Source: Ceriagrion tenellum
Lineage: Eukaryota; Arthropoda; Insecta; Odonata; Coenagrionidae
Reading direction: 5' to 3'
Length of the DNA: 64,000 bases
Assembly: GCA_963169105.1 (NCBI GenBank)
Contig: OY720637.1
Coordinates: 27,771,925 to 27,835,924 of the forward strand
In this document: positions 8,935 through 21,419 of the stretch, in pieces
Numbering within the stretch: the first letter of the stretch is position 1
How the letters are laid out: the number at the start of each line of letters is the position of its first letter
Program-made: the position numbers and the translations under genes
Notes under the pieces: generated by a model
The model's database searches: none
What the model was told of the DNA's origin: nothing
Seen by the model: only the letters and a program-made list of their open reading frames with translations

Positions 8935-11900
8935 ATGAAGCCATGAACAGTCAATGGAAATTCACGGAAACAGTTCGAGATCAATATAAATCGGCGGTAA
9001 GGTAAACAAAATTCGTATTTCCAAAGTTCAGTCGATGTAGGTAAAACTATGCCACTTTGTGCTTAAGCTACCGGACATCCTGACTCTAAACACTGCATTT
9101 GGTATCCTGACTCTACTCATTAGGTGCAGTGTTTCTATTTTAGGTCATGTATCTGATATATTTTCCATGAGTCTGCATCCTCGGATGGGAACATGGGCAT
9201 TTTGAAGGCTGAAAAAAAATACCAATTCCGTGCGTAAGGATCTCAATTTTTTGTGAAAAAATTGTTTCTTCTTAAAAGTATCTGCATGTCGCACGGACCT
9301 GTTTTATGTTAAACTGAATAGTTATTTTTTCACCGGTCAACGATTCCGTGGAAAGAAGAATTCTTCTTTTGTTTTCAAGTCTGAATTAAAGCGACCCTGA
9401 AGAGGCACATCAGTGGGAGTGATGACATTACAAAGCTGCGGGAAGATGCGATCTAACGTCGTAATATGATAGATGGATCGGCCCCAAACAACAAATGCCG
9501 CTCTTCTCATTTCCTTGGCTTTAGTAGCGTCGTAAAAATTTTTATCGCCTTTGAGATGGTGAATTTCAGGCGCAAAAATGTTGTTGGGACATCTTGATGC
9601 CTAAAAGGCTTATGGCCTCTCCTGACGTGGATACTAGAATTTTACTCATGCACTCTACCTATCCTCTGGAGTGCTTTCTGGTGAAAGGACGGCAATGTAA
9701 TAACAATATGATAAAGGTCCTTCATTCCATTTGACTGAGTTGGACCCTTTTGCCTCACTCATCCGCATTGCTAACCTCATTCAGTAGAGGTTACATGTTA
9801 GTTCGCGGCGATGAAATTTCATTATACGGCTGATATGTCGATTTATAATCCTGAGGCTGGTTGTGTTCGATTGTAGAAGAGACAGATGATCGTTTATTTT
9901 CCTGAGTCGAATATCTTTCCGGTTTTTTCAGTAAAAATGTTTGGCTTAATATCAGCCTCAGTTAGCCGTTTATAGAATCAAGGTTACGCTTACAGACATT
10001 TTACTAAATGAATGAATAATAGATCCTTCAAATATTAAGAACGTTTTTATTTAATCAACCCTCATCAACTGTAAAATTTCATTCTTCAAGAAATATTTTT
10101 ATCCCTTACTGTTGGCGTTAGAAACTTGCTAAGTAGTTACCGATCTCTTTGGAATTCACAGCCGTTTTGTTAAATTAATTTATTGTAATTTTATGCATCG
10201 ATTTCTTATGTATCTCTTAATTTTAGCATCATCGCCAAAATATGCTTTGTAAATGTCTACCCCGAGTTAATCTCAACAACCTAGTTTTCGGTATCTTAAG
10301 CCGTTATCAAGTCTCGATAATTGTGAAAGTTGCCAAATCTTGGTCGGTGAAATATAATCAGTTTTGAAATTTGCCAAGGACCTTTTTCTCATAATTTCAT
10401 CGATCACTCATTTATATAAGTTGTCGCCATATACTTAAAACTATATTTTCATTTTTTCTTTGTGCTATCGAGGAAAGTAGTCATTGCCCACTTTTCTTCG
10501 AATATATATACCGTCGCGGAATTTTTCTTTCATGTTATAGTAATAGCTTCGGTTATTTTCCCTTGCGGTATGAAGCCCCGAAAATTTTGCAACCCCGAAC
10601 GTTTTCCTCTTCAATTTTACTATTTTTTTACGTTTTGTCCGTCAGGCTAAGTATAATTTTTTCCAACTTGTAAATTTCATTTTTTTTTCTCTTGCTCCTC
10701 CTCTCTGTTACAATGAGTGGTTCCAGTGTCATCGCTCGCTTGCGAAAGGAGTCATTTCCATGTTCCTCCGAGACATTTCTCTTGTTCATGTGTCCCGCCG
10801 TCCCCGTAAATCAGCCATTGCCCCTCCAATGGGTTCCTCGCGTCTTCTCCTGTGCCCTGGATTTCTCCTCAAGTGCGGTTGATGGCTGGGGCTAAATTGA
10901 TGGGCCTTACGTGTGCGGCATTGGACACCAGATTTTGTTCCTTCATGCCCTCCGATTCTAGGTCTCTCATCCTCCGCTGAAACTCCTTGAGAGGCGTTCA
11001 GTGTAGGCTTCCCTACTGGACGTTTTGTGAAGCAGTATACCGAAATAGTTAGCAGTGATGTCTGGTTCTAGAACAATTAGTCCATGCGGGCTTTTTTGCT
11101 GTATGGTTTCCGGCGGGCCCTTGTGAAAATTTTTCTCACTTAGTCACTAATCTCCCGTTGTTTGACCGATACAGTATTCGAGGAATGACTTCTTGACTAG
11201 ATAAGTTACTGCTAATGAAAAATGAAAAGTTTTTCTCTGCTGAGAATGGCAATTCTTTCTTATGTGAATCTTTCGCAAAAAAACAAAGAAATCTTTCGTA
11301 TTTCTTTCTTTCGCAAATCTTTCGCAAAGAGGCAAAAAAAATCTTTCGAATATTTTTTCTTTAGTAAGTTATAGGTTTTTGTTATATAAATTTCGCCACA
11401 ATTTTTTAACCTCAGTGTTTCTACTGCATTTTAAGAGGCTAGATTTTTATAGCAAGTCGCCTTCTTGGGTGTTTGTTTTGCAAGTGACCTCCAGGAGTAA
11501 ATCGCTTAAAATTGGTAAAATTTTCAGAACTGAATATCGTTTGGAAGGTAGAAAAACGAGTGCACGGCGTTCTTGTCGATACGAAAAAATTTAGCTCTTA
11601 AACATGTATTTGTCCCCTAGTTTGCAGTTCTAGTTCTTACCTTTACTTTTCAGACTCTCTGGTGAGTCCGTCATTAGAAATCATTGGAAACTATTTTTGT
11701 CGTTTTGATGATCGTATCTATTGAATTTCGCCTTTGTTCTAACTTGCTTCGTTGCAATCCTGCCTCTTTACATTGTTAAAATATCTTAGTCCTAATGATC
11801 CTTAGCGCTAAATACCTATTTTTTGTAATAAAAATAACTTTTAAATGTGATACTTTGGTAAGTTTTATGTTTCCTCTTATTGCTCGTATTGCGTGCATAG

Positions 11901-12759
11901 TGATTTGGGTATCCTTGAGCTCGTTGCGTATTTTAATTCGGTTCTTCATATTATTGTGTGGCATTGTAAATTTTAAACAATAAATGGCGTGTGGTTGCTT
12001 TTCAGCGTATTATTAACGGACACGTTTCTTATTGGAGTGTCAAGAAGTAGGCCTAAGTCAAGTTAAATAGAAGCTCATAGGATTGGGACAAGTGTTCTCT
12101 CAAGGTTTTCGTTATTGGAGTATTCTTTTTGGTGCGTAGATGGACATCCCTCTTGGAGCCCTCCTCGCTATGGCGTATGCCATGAATTCATTTGTAATTC
12201 AAATGACCGCATAAATAGCTTATATGACAGCCTTAAAGCCCGTGCGAGCTCGCCTCTCTTTTTAGGTGGTTATAATTTTGTTCCCCTTGCCCATACCGGA
12301 AACAAGTGGTATACTTCAAATGTAAATATGCGCGTTTCCTCTTTGACATGCATTTATTAACGCGCGAGTCATCTTCCCCAAGTATGTCAATGCATTCGCA
12401 ATCCGGTCACGCTTACATAGGCACGCTCGCCGTAATGCCAGGAACACATTGAATTCATGAACTTACTTTTGTAATTCAAACTTTTGGAGGCTAGGTTTAT
12501 CTGGTGAGAACTCATATTGAGCGAAAGAAACGGCCGTTCAATGGGTTAGGTGTTATGAATCCAGCATTGAATGATACTTAGCTCTTATTTTATAAATTTT
12601 ATTTATTACGACTACCACGAGTGTACCAAAATTGTGAATTGGGTATCGAGTTTAGGGCCATCGAAGTCTCAAACTTGACACATCAGAATAAGGTTACCAG
12701 AAATATTGAGACGAGAGATACACTGTCGGAACAAATTTGGCTCAAAATCTACCGCAGAA
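8935..12759. other. no recognised feature in 3.8 kb
   Basis: No gene or repeat copy was recognised. Two minor items: a short direct repeat of CATCCTGACTCTA / TATCCTGACTCTA near 9075-9110, and a simple cluster of ATCTTTCG repeats at about 11265-11350. A weak hammerhead-like arrangement on the minus strand near 10270-10315 was not accepted. Confidence 0.4.
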
Positions 12760-13128
12760 GCGGATGGAGATCTCAATTCACTAGAGACTCGGAGGCTACA
12801 CGCAAGGCTTAGCTTGCTTGAGACGATCAGAACTGATGTGTTTCAGAGCGACAGAGAGAGTATTATCATGACGCCTCACTATATATCTAGGTCTTATAGA
12901 AGCGATAAAATAAGAGAGATACATTGCCGAACAGATAGGTGCAGAAACTCGTTCTTTCCGCGCACAATAAGCGACCATAATCAAAACTGAGCTCCACTAA
13001 ATACACTCCCATAATACACATCACCATTTCACCTCCAAAAACCTTACATCTTTACACGGCTGGTGTCCTAACACCCCGTGCCACACGTCCATGCGGCAGC
13101 TCGCAGGGTGGTATGTACATCTAGAAAC
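12760..13128 (+). pseudogene. non-LTR retrotransposon 3' end (family D, CR1/L2-like RT C-terminus)
   Basis: Conserved blocks read LETRRLHARLSLLETIRTDV, FQSDRESIIMTPHYISRS and DKIREIHCRTDR then NSFFPRTISDHN. The final S/Y-FFPRTI-D-N block ends ORF2 in many CR1/L2/Jockey-like elements. The open frame runs from 12706 to 12990 and stops shortly after this block. A 3' UTR follows (TGGTGTCCTAACACCCCGTG, GGCAGCTCGCAGGGTGGTAT) and ends in a degenerate TGTAGA repeat near 13120. Copies of the same end lie at 15.98, 38.17, 46.84 and 51.77 kb, with an old relative at 30.9 kb. Only the last part of ORF2 is present, so it is dead. Confidence 0.88.
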
Positions 13129-14299
13129 CCGACTCACTAGATGTGGCTCCCCTTCCCCATTCTCTCTTTCTATTCTTTCCCATTTTTCCTATTCTCGTCC
13201 CTCTCCTAGGTTAGTGTCTTAACGTCCCCTGCCACCCGCTTTTACAGGGCTACTCGGGGGAGTACGTCAGAGTGGGCAAGGCGTTTCAAATGATGTAAGT
13301 GGGAACTTTTCCATTATCGGTCCATCGGAGCTGCTTGTTTTCTCACGGGTGGTCTCACGCGTGTCTTAATTTGGATTGAGGTGGGGAAGGCGGAAAGGCG
13401 AGACCAAGTGGTCGCTGTGGAGTTCCTTCTTGATTTCCAGTCCGCCGGGAGAGCGGATTGCTTGGGTACGAGTGAGCTGTGCACATCGCCCGGCCTCTCG
13501 GAAGCCCTCCCGCGGGTACCATTCCCCTTCATTGCCGCGCACGTGCGGGACCTCGCCTGTCCTCTTCGACACCATTCGTTACCACCTCGAGAGTTCCCTC
13601 CTCTCCGTGTGCTCAGCGACCCTTGGCGAGGCTTAGCCTGTCCCCGACCCGCCGAGTCCCTCTGCGTTCCGACTGTCTACAAACTCTTTACTGGATCATT
13701 AGTTATCACTATTGTTTAAACTCATGGATTGTTCTCTTGCCTTATTTAAATAGGAGCACGTGGTTTGAAATAACCTCATGTTATCTTTGATTTTTTTTCC
13801 GTCTAAACCTGTCTTAACCGCTGGATCCTTTCGTATAAAAATGTTTGATGAATCGGTTCAAAGTGAGTTATAATTTCTGCCGAGAGTTATCGAAGGCAGT
13901 AGGAAATTTTCGTGTAAAAATTTCCTTCTTTGATCTTGTTTCATTTAGAGGACTTCTTTCTCGAAGTACTTAACAATTCGGAGTACCTTAAGCAGTCAGA
14001 CTCTTCTGGAGTAGGATTGAGTCCTAAGATAATGAGCCTGAAGATCGACCTGTGATGTATAGGACTTGTTATATCACAATGCGATTTTATATTAAACATT
14101 ACATCACGTAGTGTTCTAGGAGATGTTTCGACTGACCCTACTTCAGTTGAATCAGTGACCAGGGCGTTTGAATTTTTTGTACGAGCCATATTCTTGGAAA
14201 CGTCTCTCCGTAAATGCATTACTAATGTGCGTGAACCTCAAGCTGCTCATGTCTACTTTATATTCTGTGAAGTATTGGGTATTTTCTTTCTTTTCCGTA
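13129..14299. other. GC-rich block (13.38-13.68 kb) and spacer, no recognised gene
   Basis: Between 13380 and 13690 CpG is frequent and several overlapping frames stay open in both directions. None has recognisable domains or splice-site-plus-frame continuity I could defend. The remainder is AT-rich. Confidence 0.35.
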
Positions 14300-14560
14300 A
14301 CATTTATGACTGTTAGCGAGGAGGAGAATGGAGAGAGTTTGATGGACGGAAATGAAGACAAATGTGGAAGTGTTTGGTTTGGTTGATAAGGGAAGGAAAC
14401 TTCTATATGAGATTTGGAGGAGGCAAAATAAGTGGCTGGACATTGGGAGGCGATGGGTTGCTCAAGGCCTAGATAGAAGGATGTTGTATAAGTGGGGAAG
14501 GAGATGAAGACTGGTTGGACATTTGATGAATTGAATAAAGCGTAATACGTTAATAGTACC
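14300..14560 (+). pseudogene. degraded RT C-terminal relic, related to family A
   Basis: The DNA around GAGAGAGTTTGATGGACGG, then GAGATTTGGAGGAGGCAAAA and GGATGTTGTATAAGTGGGG tracks the family A segment at 650-830 (WTERKTNEEVLEMVGEE, RERQGRWL, RMLGKWGRGRK). Many stops and indels interrupt it, so it is recognised by block order rather than a continuous frame. No 3' end with ACCGGTAGAATAC is attached. Confidence 0.6.
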
Positions 14561-15263
14561 AAAGAGAAGAGGGCTTCCCTTCTCTGTGACTGACGATGTT
14601 GTGATAGCCGAGACTGGTTGCCATTTGGAAGATCAATCTGTGGAAAAAGTTGTGTTCGCTTAAGTTTTATACGTAGTAAATCAAGCGCATTTGGAATTAC
14701 AAATTGGTAATTTACTTCGAAGACTATCGTTAACTTTTGATTTCGCTACGGAATAGGAGTGGGATCGAAAAACCTGAGCATATTTTAATTGGCCTTATTC
14801 TTCATTAAAATTCAGGATAGCGTGAAATTTCAGAATTGGAGTGCTCCAACCGGTGGTTATAAAATTCTTCTCAAAATTCTGACTCAACCGTGCGTGGTGA
14901 ATAATCAAATAACTCTCCGCACTGTTATCAGTTACGGTTGATGCTCGTGGTCGACTCGCTCGTAAAAGGCGCTGAGATCAAATTTGAAGCATTGTAAAAG
15001 AGAGCGTCGCCACCTGGACGGTCCGCGTCATGTTTTATGTTGGTCATTTTTTCGGATATCCTCTAACCGGAAGATGCTATCCTTGACTATCGTGTTATAG
15101 CCATTCGTTTAAGCCACATTTTATTCAACTCGACTTCATGAATATCTCATAGTTTATTTTCTTTATCGTTGAGAGTTGATGACTATTTACTTTCAAAATC
15201 TAAAGTCTGTATCACAAGGTACTAAATGGTGAAGACATTCGATAACTGGAATGAATGTGCTGG
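14561..15263. other. no recognised feature
   Basis: AT-rich spacer with no recognised coding or repeat content. Confidence 0.4.
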
Positions 15264-15424
15264 AGCATCGATAGGATTCATGGACAGGATGAAGAAGGGT
15301 AGTTCGTGTGCTGAGTCGAAAAAGGATATACTACCGCGAGATAGGCCCTTGAAAGTGTAGCAAACCGGGAGGAGATCCTCTCACTTTCAACAAAACCTTT
15401 ATCAACCGGTAGAATACTTTTTTT
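15264..15424 (+). pseudogene. family A retrotransposon, short 3' end
   Basis: Reads RIGFMDRMKKGSSCAESKKD then stops after LKV, followed by the 3' UTR CAAAACC-TT-ATCAACCGG and TAGAATAC with a T-rich tail. It is a strongly 5'-truncated copy of the element at 385-994 and aligns with 41533-41736. Confidence 0.88.
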
Positions 15425-15977
15425 TAAATTGTATGGTATGGAAGCAGAATGCTGCTAGTCACGCTCAATGGTTTACATGTTTGCTTTGATATTTGATTTC
15501 ACAATTACTGCGATCATAATTTGGCATTTTCTCCTGGTCAATCGCAAGAATCTTTGACTATGCTGTGTCATCTGTTATTCGTGTTTTCCAGGGCTAAGCA
15601 AAACGACGCGTTTGAAGTTGATTAATTAAATCCGTAAATGCTTCGAGGTTGGCGTTAATCATGATAGGCTCTGTCCGCGTAATCATACCTATGCTAGCTA
15701 GAGATTCACGGTCTTTCCTTTGGCTAGATGTGAGTCGTGTAATTGGGGATTGGCAGACATAATTATGCCTTTGAACGATCCGGCCAAAACATTCCCCCAC
15801 ATCCGAGAGTCGCCCTAAATGTTTTCTCCCGCCGAGATATTTCCCATTCCCCTACCTTAAGGCCATTTCACACGACGCTTAAACCATCACAAGATTAGCA
15901 TACTGACCGATACTAAATATTGAGTACGGAATCCAATATGATAGGTGCCATCATATGTTGTTTCACGTGACCCCCCT
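15425..15977. other. no recognised feature
   Basis: Contains GGCCATTTCACACGACGC near 15861, which looks like one terminus of a DNA transposon of the kind starting GGGCC-TTTCACACGACGC, but no matching second end was found. Confidence 0.35.
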
Positions 15978-16265
15978 ACATACTCGGGAGGCTACACGCT
16001 AGGCTTAGCTTCATTAAGAAATTCAGAACCGGTGTGTTTCAGAGCGACAAAAAGAATATTATCATTACACCTCACAACATCTCTAGGTCTGACAAGCGAT
16101 AAAATAAGAGAGATACATTTCCGAACAGATAGGTATAATACCTCTTTCTTTCCGCGCACAATAGGTGGCCACAATAAAAACTGAGCTCCACTAAATACAC
16201 TCCCATAATACACGCCGCCATTTCACCTCCCAAAACCTTATCCCTTACATCTTCGCACGGCTAAT
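15978..16265 (+). pseudogene. family D retrotransposon 3' end
   Basis: Blocks PTYSGGYTLGLASLRNSEPV (a shifted-frame version of the ETRRLQARL block), IREIHFRTDR and SFFPRTIGGHN-K are present, then the shared 3' UTR up to the GCACGGCTAATG region where similarity stops. It lacks the terminal TGTAGA repeat. The reading frame is broken at the start by indels. Confidence 0.85.
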
Positions 16266-16658
16266 GTTGTAGTGGTGCGCTGCAATCAAGCTATGGTCGT
16301 ACAATTACGTCATTTTATTTAGTTTTATGCAATGTTTTCTTTACTCTCTACTAGATATGCGTTACTTCGTGTCTAGGATGAGACACGAAACTGTTGATCC
16401 GTTGGCGCAGCACGCTAGAAGTTAGCCAATACTAATGCTCTTTTTCTCTCTATCTCGCCTCCTTTCCCAAAATATCCATTCCCTTATCTTACTTGCGACG
16501 TATCGTTGGCGCTGAGTCGCCGAATTGCAAAACAGCAATTTTGGAAAAGGCGGAACGTTTTCAACACATTTCTAACATGTGATCCGCCTTGTTTTTTGGG
16601 CCACCTTCCCTTCCGTGCGAAAATTCCCCTCTCTTTCCGTGGGCCAGCATCCATGACT
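16266..16658. other. no recognised feature
   Basis: Spacer between the family D relic and the hAT element. Nothing recognised. Confidence 0.4.
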
Positions 16659-16666
16659 GGTCGAAC

Positions 16667-17119
16667 TAGGCTTGTGCGATGAGTCGATTCATCGAATTCA
16701 TCGACGATGATTTTAGTCATCGCGTTGCGATGAACCGTGTCGATGACAATGAATGTCATCGATCATCGACGTCGATGAATTCACCGACGTGGATGAGTCG
16801 ATGAATTCATTGGCGTCGATGAGTTGATAAATAAACTGACGTCAATGAGTCGATGAATTCACCGATGTAGATGAGTCAATGAATCCATCCCCATTAGATG
16901 ATAATTATTTGTGTTGCGTCGCCCGCCCGTGCCTATCCCTACCTTTCCGTCGGCGATGAATGAATTCATCGACTTATCGAGGTCGGTGAGTTCATCGACT
17001 CATCGACGGCGATGAATTCATCAACTCATCGTCGTCGATGGCAATCATCGTAACCGAATCATCTCGATGATTTTTTTCATCGACCCTCGATGGGAAAATT
17101 CGTCCATCGCACAAACCTA
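16667..17119. mobile_element. hAT-like nonautonomous element with GATGAATTCATC-rich interior
   Basis: Ends are TAGGCTTGTGCGATG and CATCGCACAAACCTA, inverted with one or two mismatches, and the 8-bp duplication GGTCGAAC flanks them exactly (16659-16666 and 17120-17127). TAGG-TTGTGCGA termini with 8-bp duplications fit the hAT superfamily. The 453-bp interior consists of many variants of TCGATGAATTCATCGACG, which is itself palindromic, interrupted by a short unrelated spacer near 16890-16950. No coding capacity. The interior may supply subterminal transposase-binding motifs, as is common in hAT elements; that is inference. Confidence 0.88.
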
Positions 17120-17127
17120 GGTCGAAC

Positions 17128-18867
17128 GCCCAGGAATCCTTGTGCTCTCCCCTCGGCCGGCAGAGATAAATGTTTAACGAGGCACACTGCTAATGCCAGC
17201 GATTTCTTTGGCCGCGGGAGATAGTGCATTCTGAAAGCGCGCGATGCAACGCAAGCCCATTTAACACTGCGGAATCTGCGAGTGGCGATGTCGGCAATTA
17301 GGCCGCGTTTATATCCCGACGGTCGTGTTGCCGAGGGGAGCGAATCCGAGGAGCGGGTGTGCGGGCATGACACCTCCGCGCGCGTAATTGAGTGTTTCCG
17401 AGATCGCGTTGGATCTCCAGCCGGGCTGTGCGCTTGCTCCTCTTCCATCTCCGTTCTCGTCTCTCCCGTGTTTTCCCCGTCCCTTCCCCATCCACAACTT
17501 CTTCTCGAGGTTGTGAGAAGGAGAGAGGGCGAACTTGGCGATTGTGTTCGCGAGCGGGAGGGCCCCCCGGTCGCTAAACTTATCTGCTTTCTACCCCCCA
17601 TCCCTCGTCCCCCTTGCTGCCTGCCACTTCCTCGTTAGTCCATAAATCAGGCCGTCACTTTCTTCACTCCAGCTCCTCTACTCCCCGCTCCCCAAACAAT
17701 GCCTACACCCCCAGGTCTCTGCTCCGAAGAATGGGGATTGTTTACCCATCCCATTTGCGGTGTCGCATCATCCTCCGCTGTTCTTCTCGCTTCATAGGGC
17801 CGTGGACCACCTCCTGGAAATGAAGACTATGAATTAACATTGAAATGTAGTGCCTAAATGCCCAGTCGAACATAATTCCAAATGCGTAAAATATTTCGTA
17901 GGCTTGAAAAATAGCTGAACCTTCTAAAAATTCTTTGTTTGAACGAACGAGCTTTATATTATTAACTAGCTCTGATCGGACTGCGTTGCAGTGCCTCTTT
18001 CTTTCCAGGTAGGCACAAATGTACGGAGGCCCTAAATGAATTTGAGACTTAGTCCAATGAATTCCTCGTACCTACACAGGAATTCGTGCGGCACAAATGA
18101 TGGCATGAGTTTCCATTTCATGCCTATGCTGCGGTTTCCATGTAAATAAAATATTCAATTGCTGAAGTAGTGCAAAAATTTAAGATTTTCGAGCATAAAA
18201 ATCAAATTTTGTGAAAAAGACAAGCCTATGCGAAAATCGAATGTAAGAATCGAATGTAACAAAAAACAAAGAGATCACTGCACCAAATCCTCTTGTACTT
18301 GCAAATAAATTACGTTCCTTTTAACACAAATTATGTCTCACTGATACGATTCTGATGCACGTGATTGAGGAACTCGTAAATTATCTGCTTCATTGCTTGC
18401 TTGTCGTTCCTCGCCTTTTCAAGAACCTCGCGTGCCAACTCCGATATGTTGAAACGATTGGCGCCTCACCTGTTGTTCAATGGATTTAATAATTCAGAAA
18501 CCTTTGTGGGCGCGCGCACATCTGACCTAAGTTTCATCGCAATTTGATTGGTATTGAAACTCATGAAAGACGATCAAACAAATATTCATTTTTATATAGG
18601 TATTGGATAAGTAGTGACTTAGTGATTCCACATAATTCTATTAGGAATTATCTTTCTTCGTACATTTCGGATGTCACGTAGCTCTCTGGGGAAGAATTCT
18701 TAAACCCAGCACAGGAAAGGTTTGTGCTTACATTCTGTTTTCAGTTTTGCCGATTTACCCTGCGAAGACCATTCATATTGCGTATTACATATGCTGAAGG
18801 TGGGCGAAAATTCAGCGTCACGAATTTGTATCGAATAGGTAGTAACTTCAAAAAGTATTATTTTAGA
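17128..18867. other. GC-rich block (17.13-17.64 kb) and AT-rich spacer, no recognised gene
   Basis: The GC-rich part has open frames on both strands that overlap each other; amino-acid composition follows base composition and no domain is visible. The rest, to 18.87 kb, is AT-rich and unrecognised. Confidence 0.35.
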
Positions 18868-19325
18868 GATAAGGAAAAACGTAATGAAGACCTACGTTTG
18901 GAGTGTTGCGCTATATGGATGCGAATCGTAAACTGTAGGGGAAAGTGAAATGAAAATACTGTTATCCTTTGAAGCATGGTGTTACAGAAGAATGCTGAAA
19001 GTAAGCTAGACAGAAAAGAAAACGAATCAAGAAATGTTTGAAAAAGCTCAAGAAGAAAGAAGCATAGTAAGAATCATTAAAGAAAGGAGAGCTAAACATT
19101 TTGGACATCTCCTGCGGCACAATAATCGAGTGAAAAGGATAATTGAAGGAAAATTTGAGGGGAAAAACTGCAGAGGAAGGCCCCGACTAGACTTCGTGAG
19201 CCAAATTATGAAGGATATGAATTGCAGAACATGCTTTTATCTTAAACGAAAAGCTGAGAAGAGAGATGGAGGTGTGCTGTCAACCAACTCAAGGGTTGAA
19301 ACTGAAGAAGAAGAGGGTAGTAACT
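18868..19325 (+). pseudogene. non-LTR retrotransposon RT C-terminal region (family E)
   Basis: Reads MKTYVWSVALYGCES, then FEAWCYRRMLKVS, then KKTNQEMFEKAQEERSIVR and RRAKHFGHLLRHNNRVKRII and GRPRLDFVSQIMKDM. This is the ALYG-E-W / WCWRRML / FGHLLRH / GRGRPR series at the C-terminus of RTE-like and related non-LTR reverse transcriptases. Stops at the position of W in ETWTL and after LKVS show decay; from 19034 the frame stays open through the element into flanking DNA. It is distinct from families A-D at the residue level. Confidence 0.85.
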
Positions 19326-20449
19326 TAGCGCTCCAGTTATTCCGGCGATATTTTCGAAATTATATCTTTGCTGGACCATTACACGAGCGGCCTCCAACCT
19401 CCAATGTGGCCAGCCAACCTCCTGTCTCCCGTCTCTCAGCATCTTATATACGTCCCATGCTGGTGCACCCGCCGCCGCACTCCCGTCGAAACCAATTGAT
19501 CGCCCGCCTCGGCACGACGCCCCTTGAGCAAGACGATTCACTCTTGTTTTTTTGTCTCGTGCGCCGCTCCCGCTCCCCGCGGCGCTTCGATCACGCGATT
19601 AGAGTTTGCGTTCACTCTCGAAGAACGGCGCCAGCGACCCCGCTGTATGCTCTCTCATATATGCCCATGCCTGTGCGTGAGGTACAAGGTCTCAATTGCG
19701 TGATCATCGTCTCTTTGACTGGTGGATGCACCATGTAGACAATGTGTGTCAGTACTTATGTCCAGTATTGGGTATCACGTTAATTTAGTGCCGGCATCGA
19801 ATCAGTCTTCTGAATAATGCTGTGTGCAACCTCCAATCAAGTAGCTAGCATTTTGTTTAGGCAAACATTTGCTCTGGAGGTATAGCTGATCCAAAAGCTA
19901 ATCTTTCTTGGGGGGTATTTTCAGGAATTTAGAAGAGGTAATTCCCATTTTGGAAACATGCATTTCTCCATATGCTCCTAGTATAAGCATTTTTGAGTCC
20001 CATTATTGAGAGTCTATAACGACTACTTGTTTCATTTGTTTAGATCGGAATATTTATGCCGCAGAGATTTATCTTACCACGTACTATTCTTATATATTTT
20101 TCAAAATGACCACTTTTATCTCCGTGTGGGAAAGTAAGCTTTTGATAGTTAAAACGCCGTAGGTATGTTGCTGAAAAATTCTGCTGCTCACGCTATCTGA
20201 AATTTTGCGTATCTTCTGCTTACGTAGTGTTCCATGTTATATAATTAAATAATTTTGTAATGCTTCTCAGAGTGTAAAATTTTCAAAATTGGCTACTCTA
20301 GTCTTTGACTCAGCCCCTGAGTTCTTTAATTTTTTTGCAGGAAGAAACACCTTATCAGTATTCTTAGTCTCTCTGTTAAGTGTTATCATATGATCAACCG
20401 TAGAATATTGGGCTATGTTAAAGGTTTGACGCCTGAGAGTGCTTTAATG
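19326..20449. other. no recognised feature
   Basis: A GC-richer part (19.37-19.72 kb) with frames open on both strands, then AT-rich DNA. No similarity recognised. Confidence 0.4.
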
Positions 20450-20885
20450 ATCATAATTGGTTGTTCAATCATAGGATTGGTTGACTGTAGCCCTCCAGCC
20501 TTCCCTATCTGATGCTAGCTCCCTTACCTCCTGGTATCACTCTATGTGCTGTCTTCTTTATTTAGTCCATGAACTTAATCATGGGGCTTCATATGGGGAC
20601 TTTTCCCTCCATTTTACCTTCAGTTATGCTCTTCACAAACCCATGTGTCTCAGCGTGTGTCCAACCCATCTGGATCTTTCTTTCTGCATGGTGTTCCATA
20701 TGGTTCTTTCCTCTTCTACTCTTCTGTACACTTCATCATTTCTTATTTTTTTCCGTCCATTTTATCTTCAGCATCCTCCAACAGCACCAAGTTTCAAAGG
20801 CTTCTACTCTTTTCTAGTCAGCTTTTCCAATGGTCCATGCTTCCGATCCATAGACTGCGTTAATGCCGTGTTTCTATATACGTAG
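20450..20885 (-). pseudogene. non-LTR retrotransposon 3' end (family B)
   Basis: The minus strand reads VYRRVEEERTIWNTMQKERS, then RWVGHTLRHMGL and KMEGKV, the EER-I-R-R-R-WVGH-LRH segment of RTE-like reverse transcriptases. The 3' end, at the low-coordinate side, is GTCAACCAATCCTATGATTG followed by AACAACCAATTATGATC, shared with the copies at 24.80 and 39.89 kb. Frame shifts and stops break it. Confidence 0.85.
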
Positions 20886-21419
20886 CGACATGGCAATCAC
20901 TATTTATATTGTGCTTGACAGGTATTTGGTTCTATAACTTCACCGTAATAAGCCCACTGACGGGCATGACGTTACATCATATTTCATTGAAAAATGACAT
21001 TTAGAACTTGAAGGCTTGTTTTTCAAATTTCCCATATTTATGTTAGTGAGCTAATCGACCAGGATGTATTGGTTAAGGTTTGCGAAAATTTTTGACGCTT
21101 ATTACTACAGGTACTGAGAGCATTAAGTTATTAGGCTCCCAACGCCTTCTCTTTCCTCATGAAATGACTGGTATTTTGATTTTTAAGTGCTCACTTTGTG
21201 AAACCTGTCCGTTCGGTTGTCTATATTCCATAATCTTTTCTCAATATTCCAACCCTCCGAGGGTACTAGGGTACGCACAATGTTTTTGATGGTAATTATA
21301 ATATTAATATAATTTCTTGGACCTTTGCATCGTCCATCAGGAACAAACAGAATCTATACAATATTTGGAGTTCATATGTTGCAAACAAAAATGTATAGGG
21401 ATGGACGAATACGTTGCGT
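20886..21419. other. no recognised feature
   Basis: AT-rich spacer; nothing recognised. Confidence 0.4.

Noticed and set aside
10270..10315. Hammerhead-like motif on the minus strand (TTGATAACGG … CCGAAAAC)
   Set aside because: The core departs from CTGANGA at too many positions and no stem I or cleavage triplet fits.
15861..15880. Mutator-like transposon terminus (GGCCATTTCACACGACGC)
   Set aside because: No partner end or target duplication was found, and the region runs into a family D relic.
20481..20885. Plus-strand frame of 134 codons with hydrophobic stretches
   Set aside because: Antisense shadow of the family B RT relic; the apparent membrane segments come from complemented lysine and glutamate codons.
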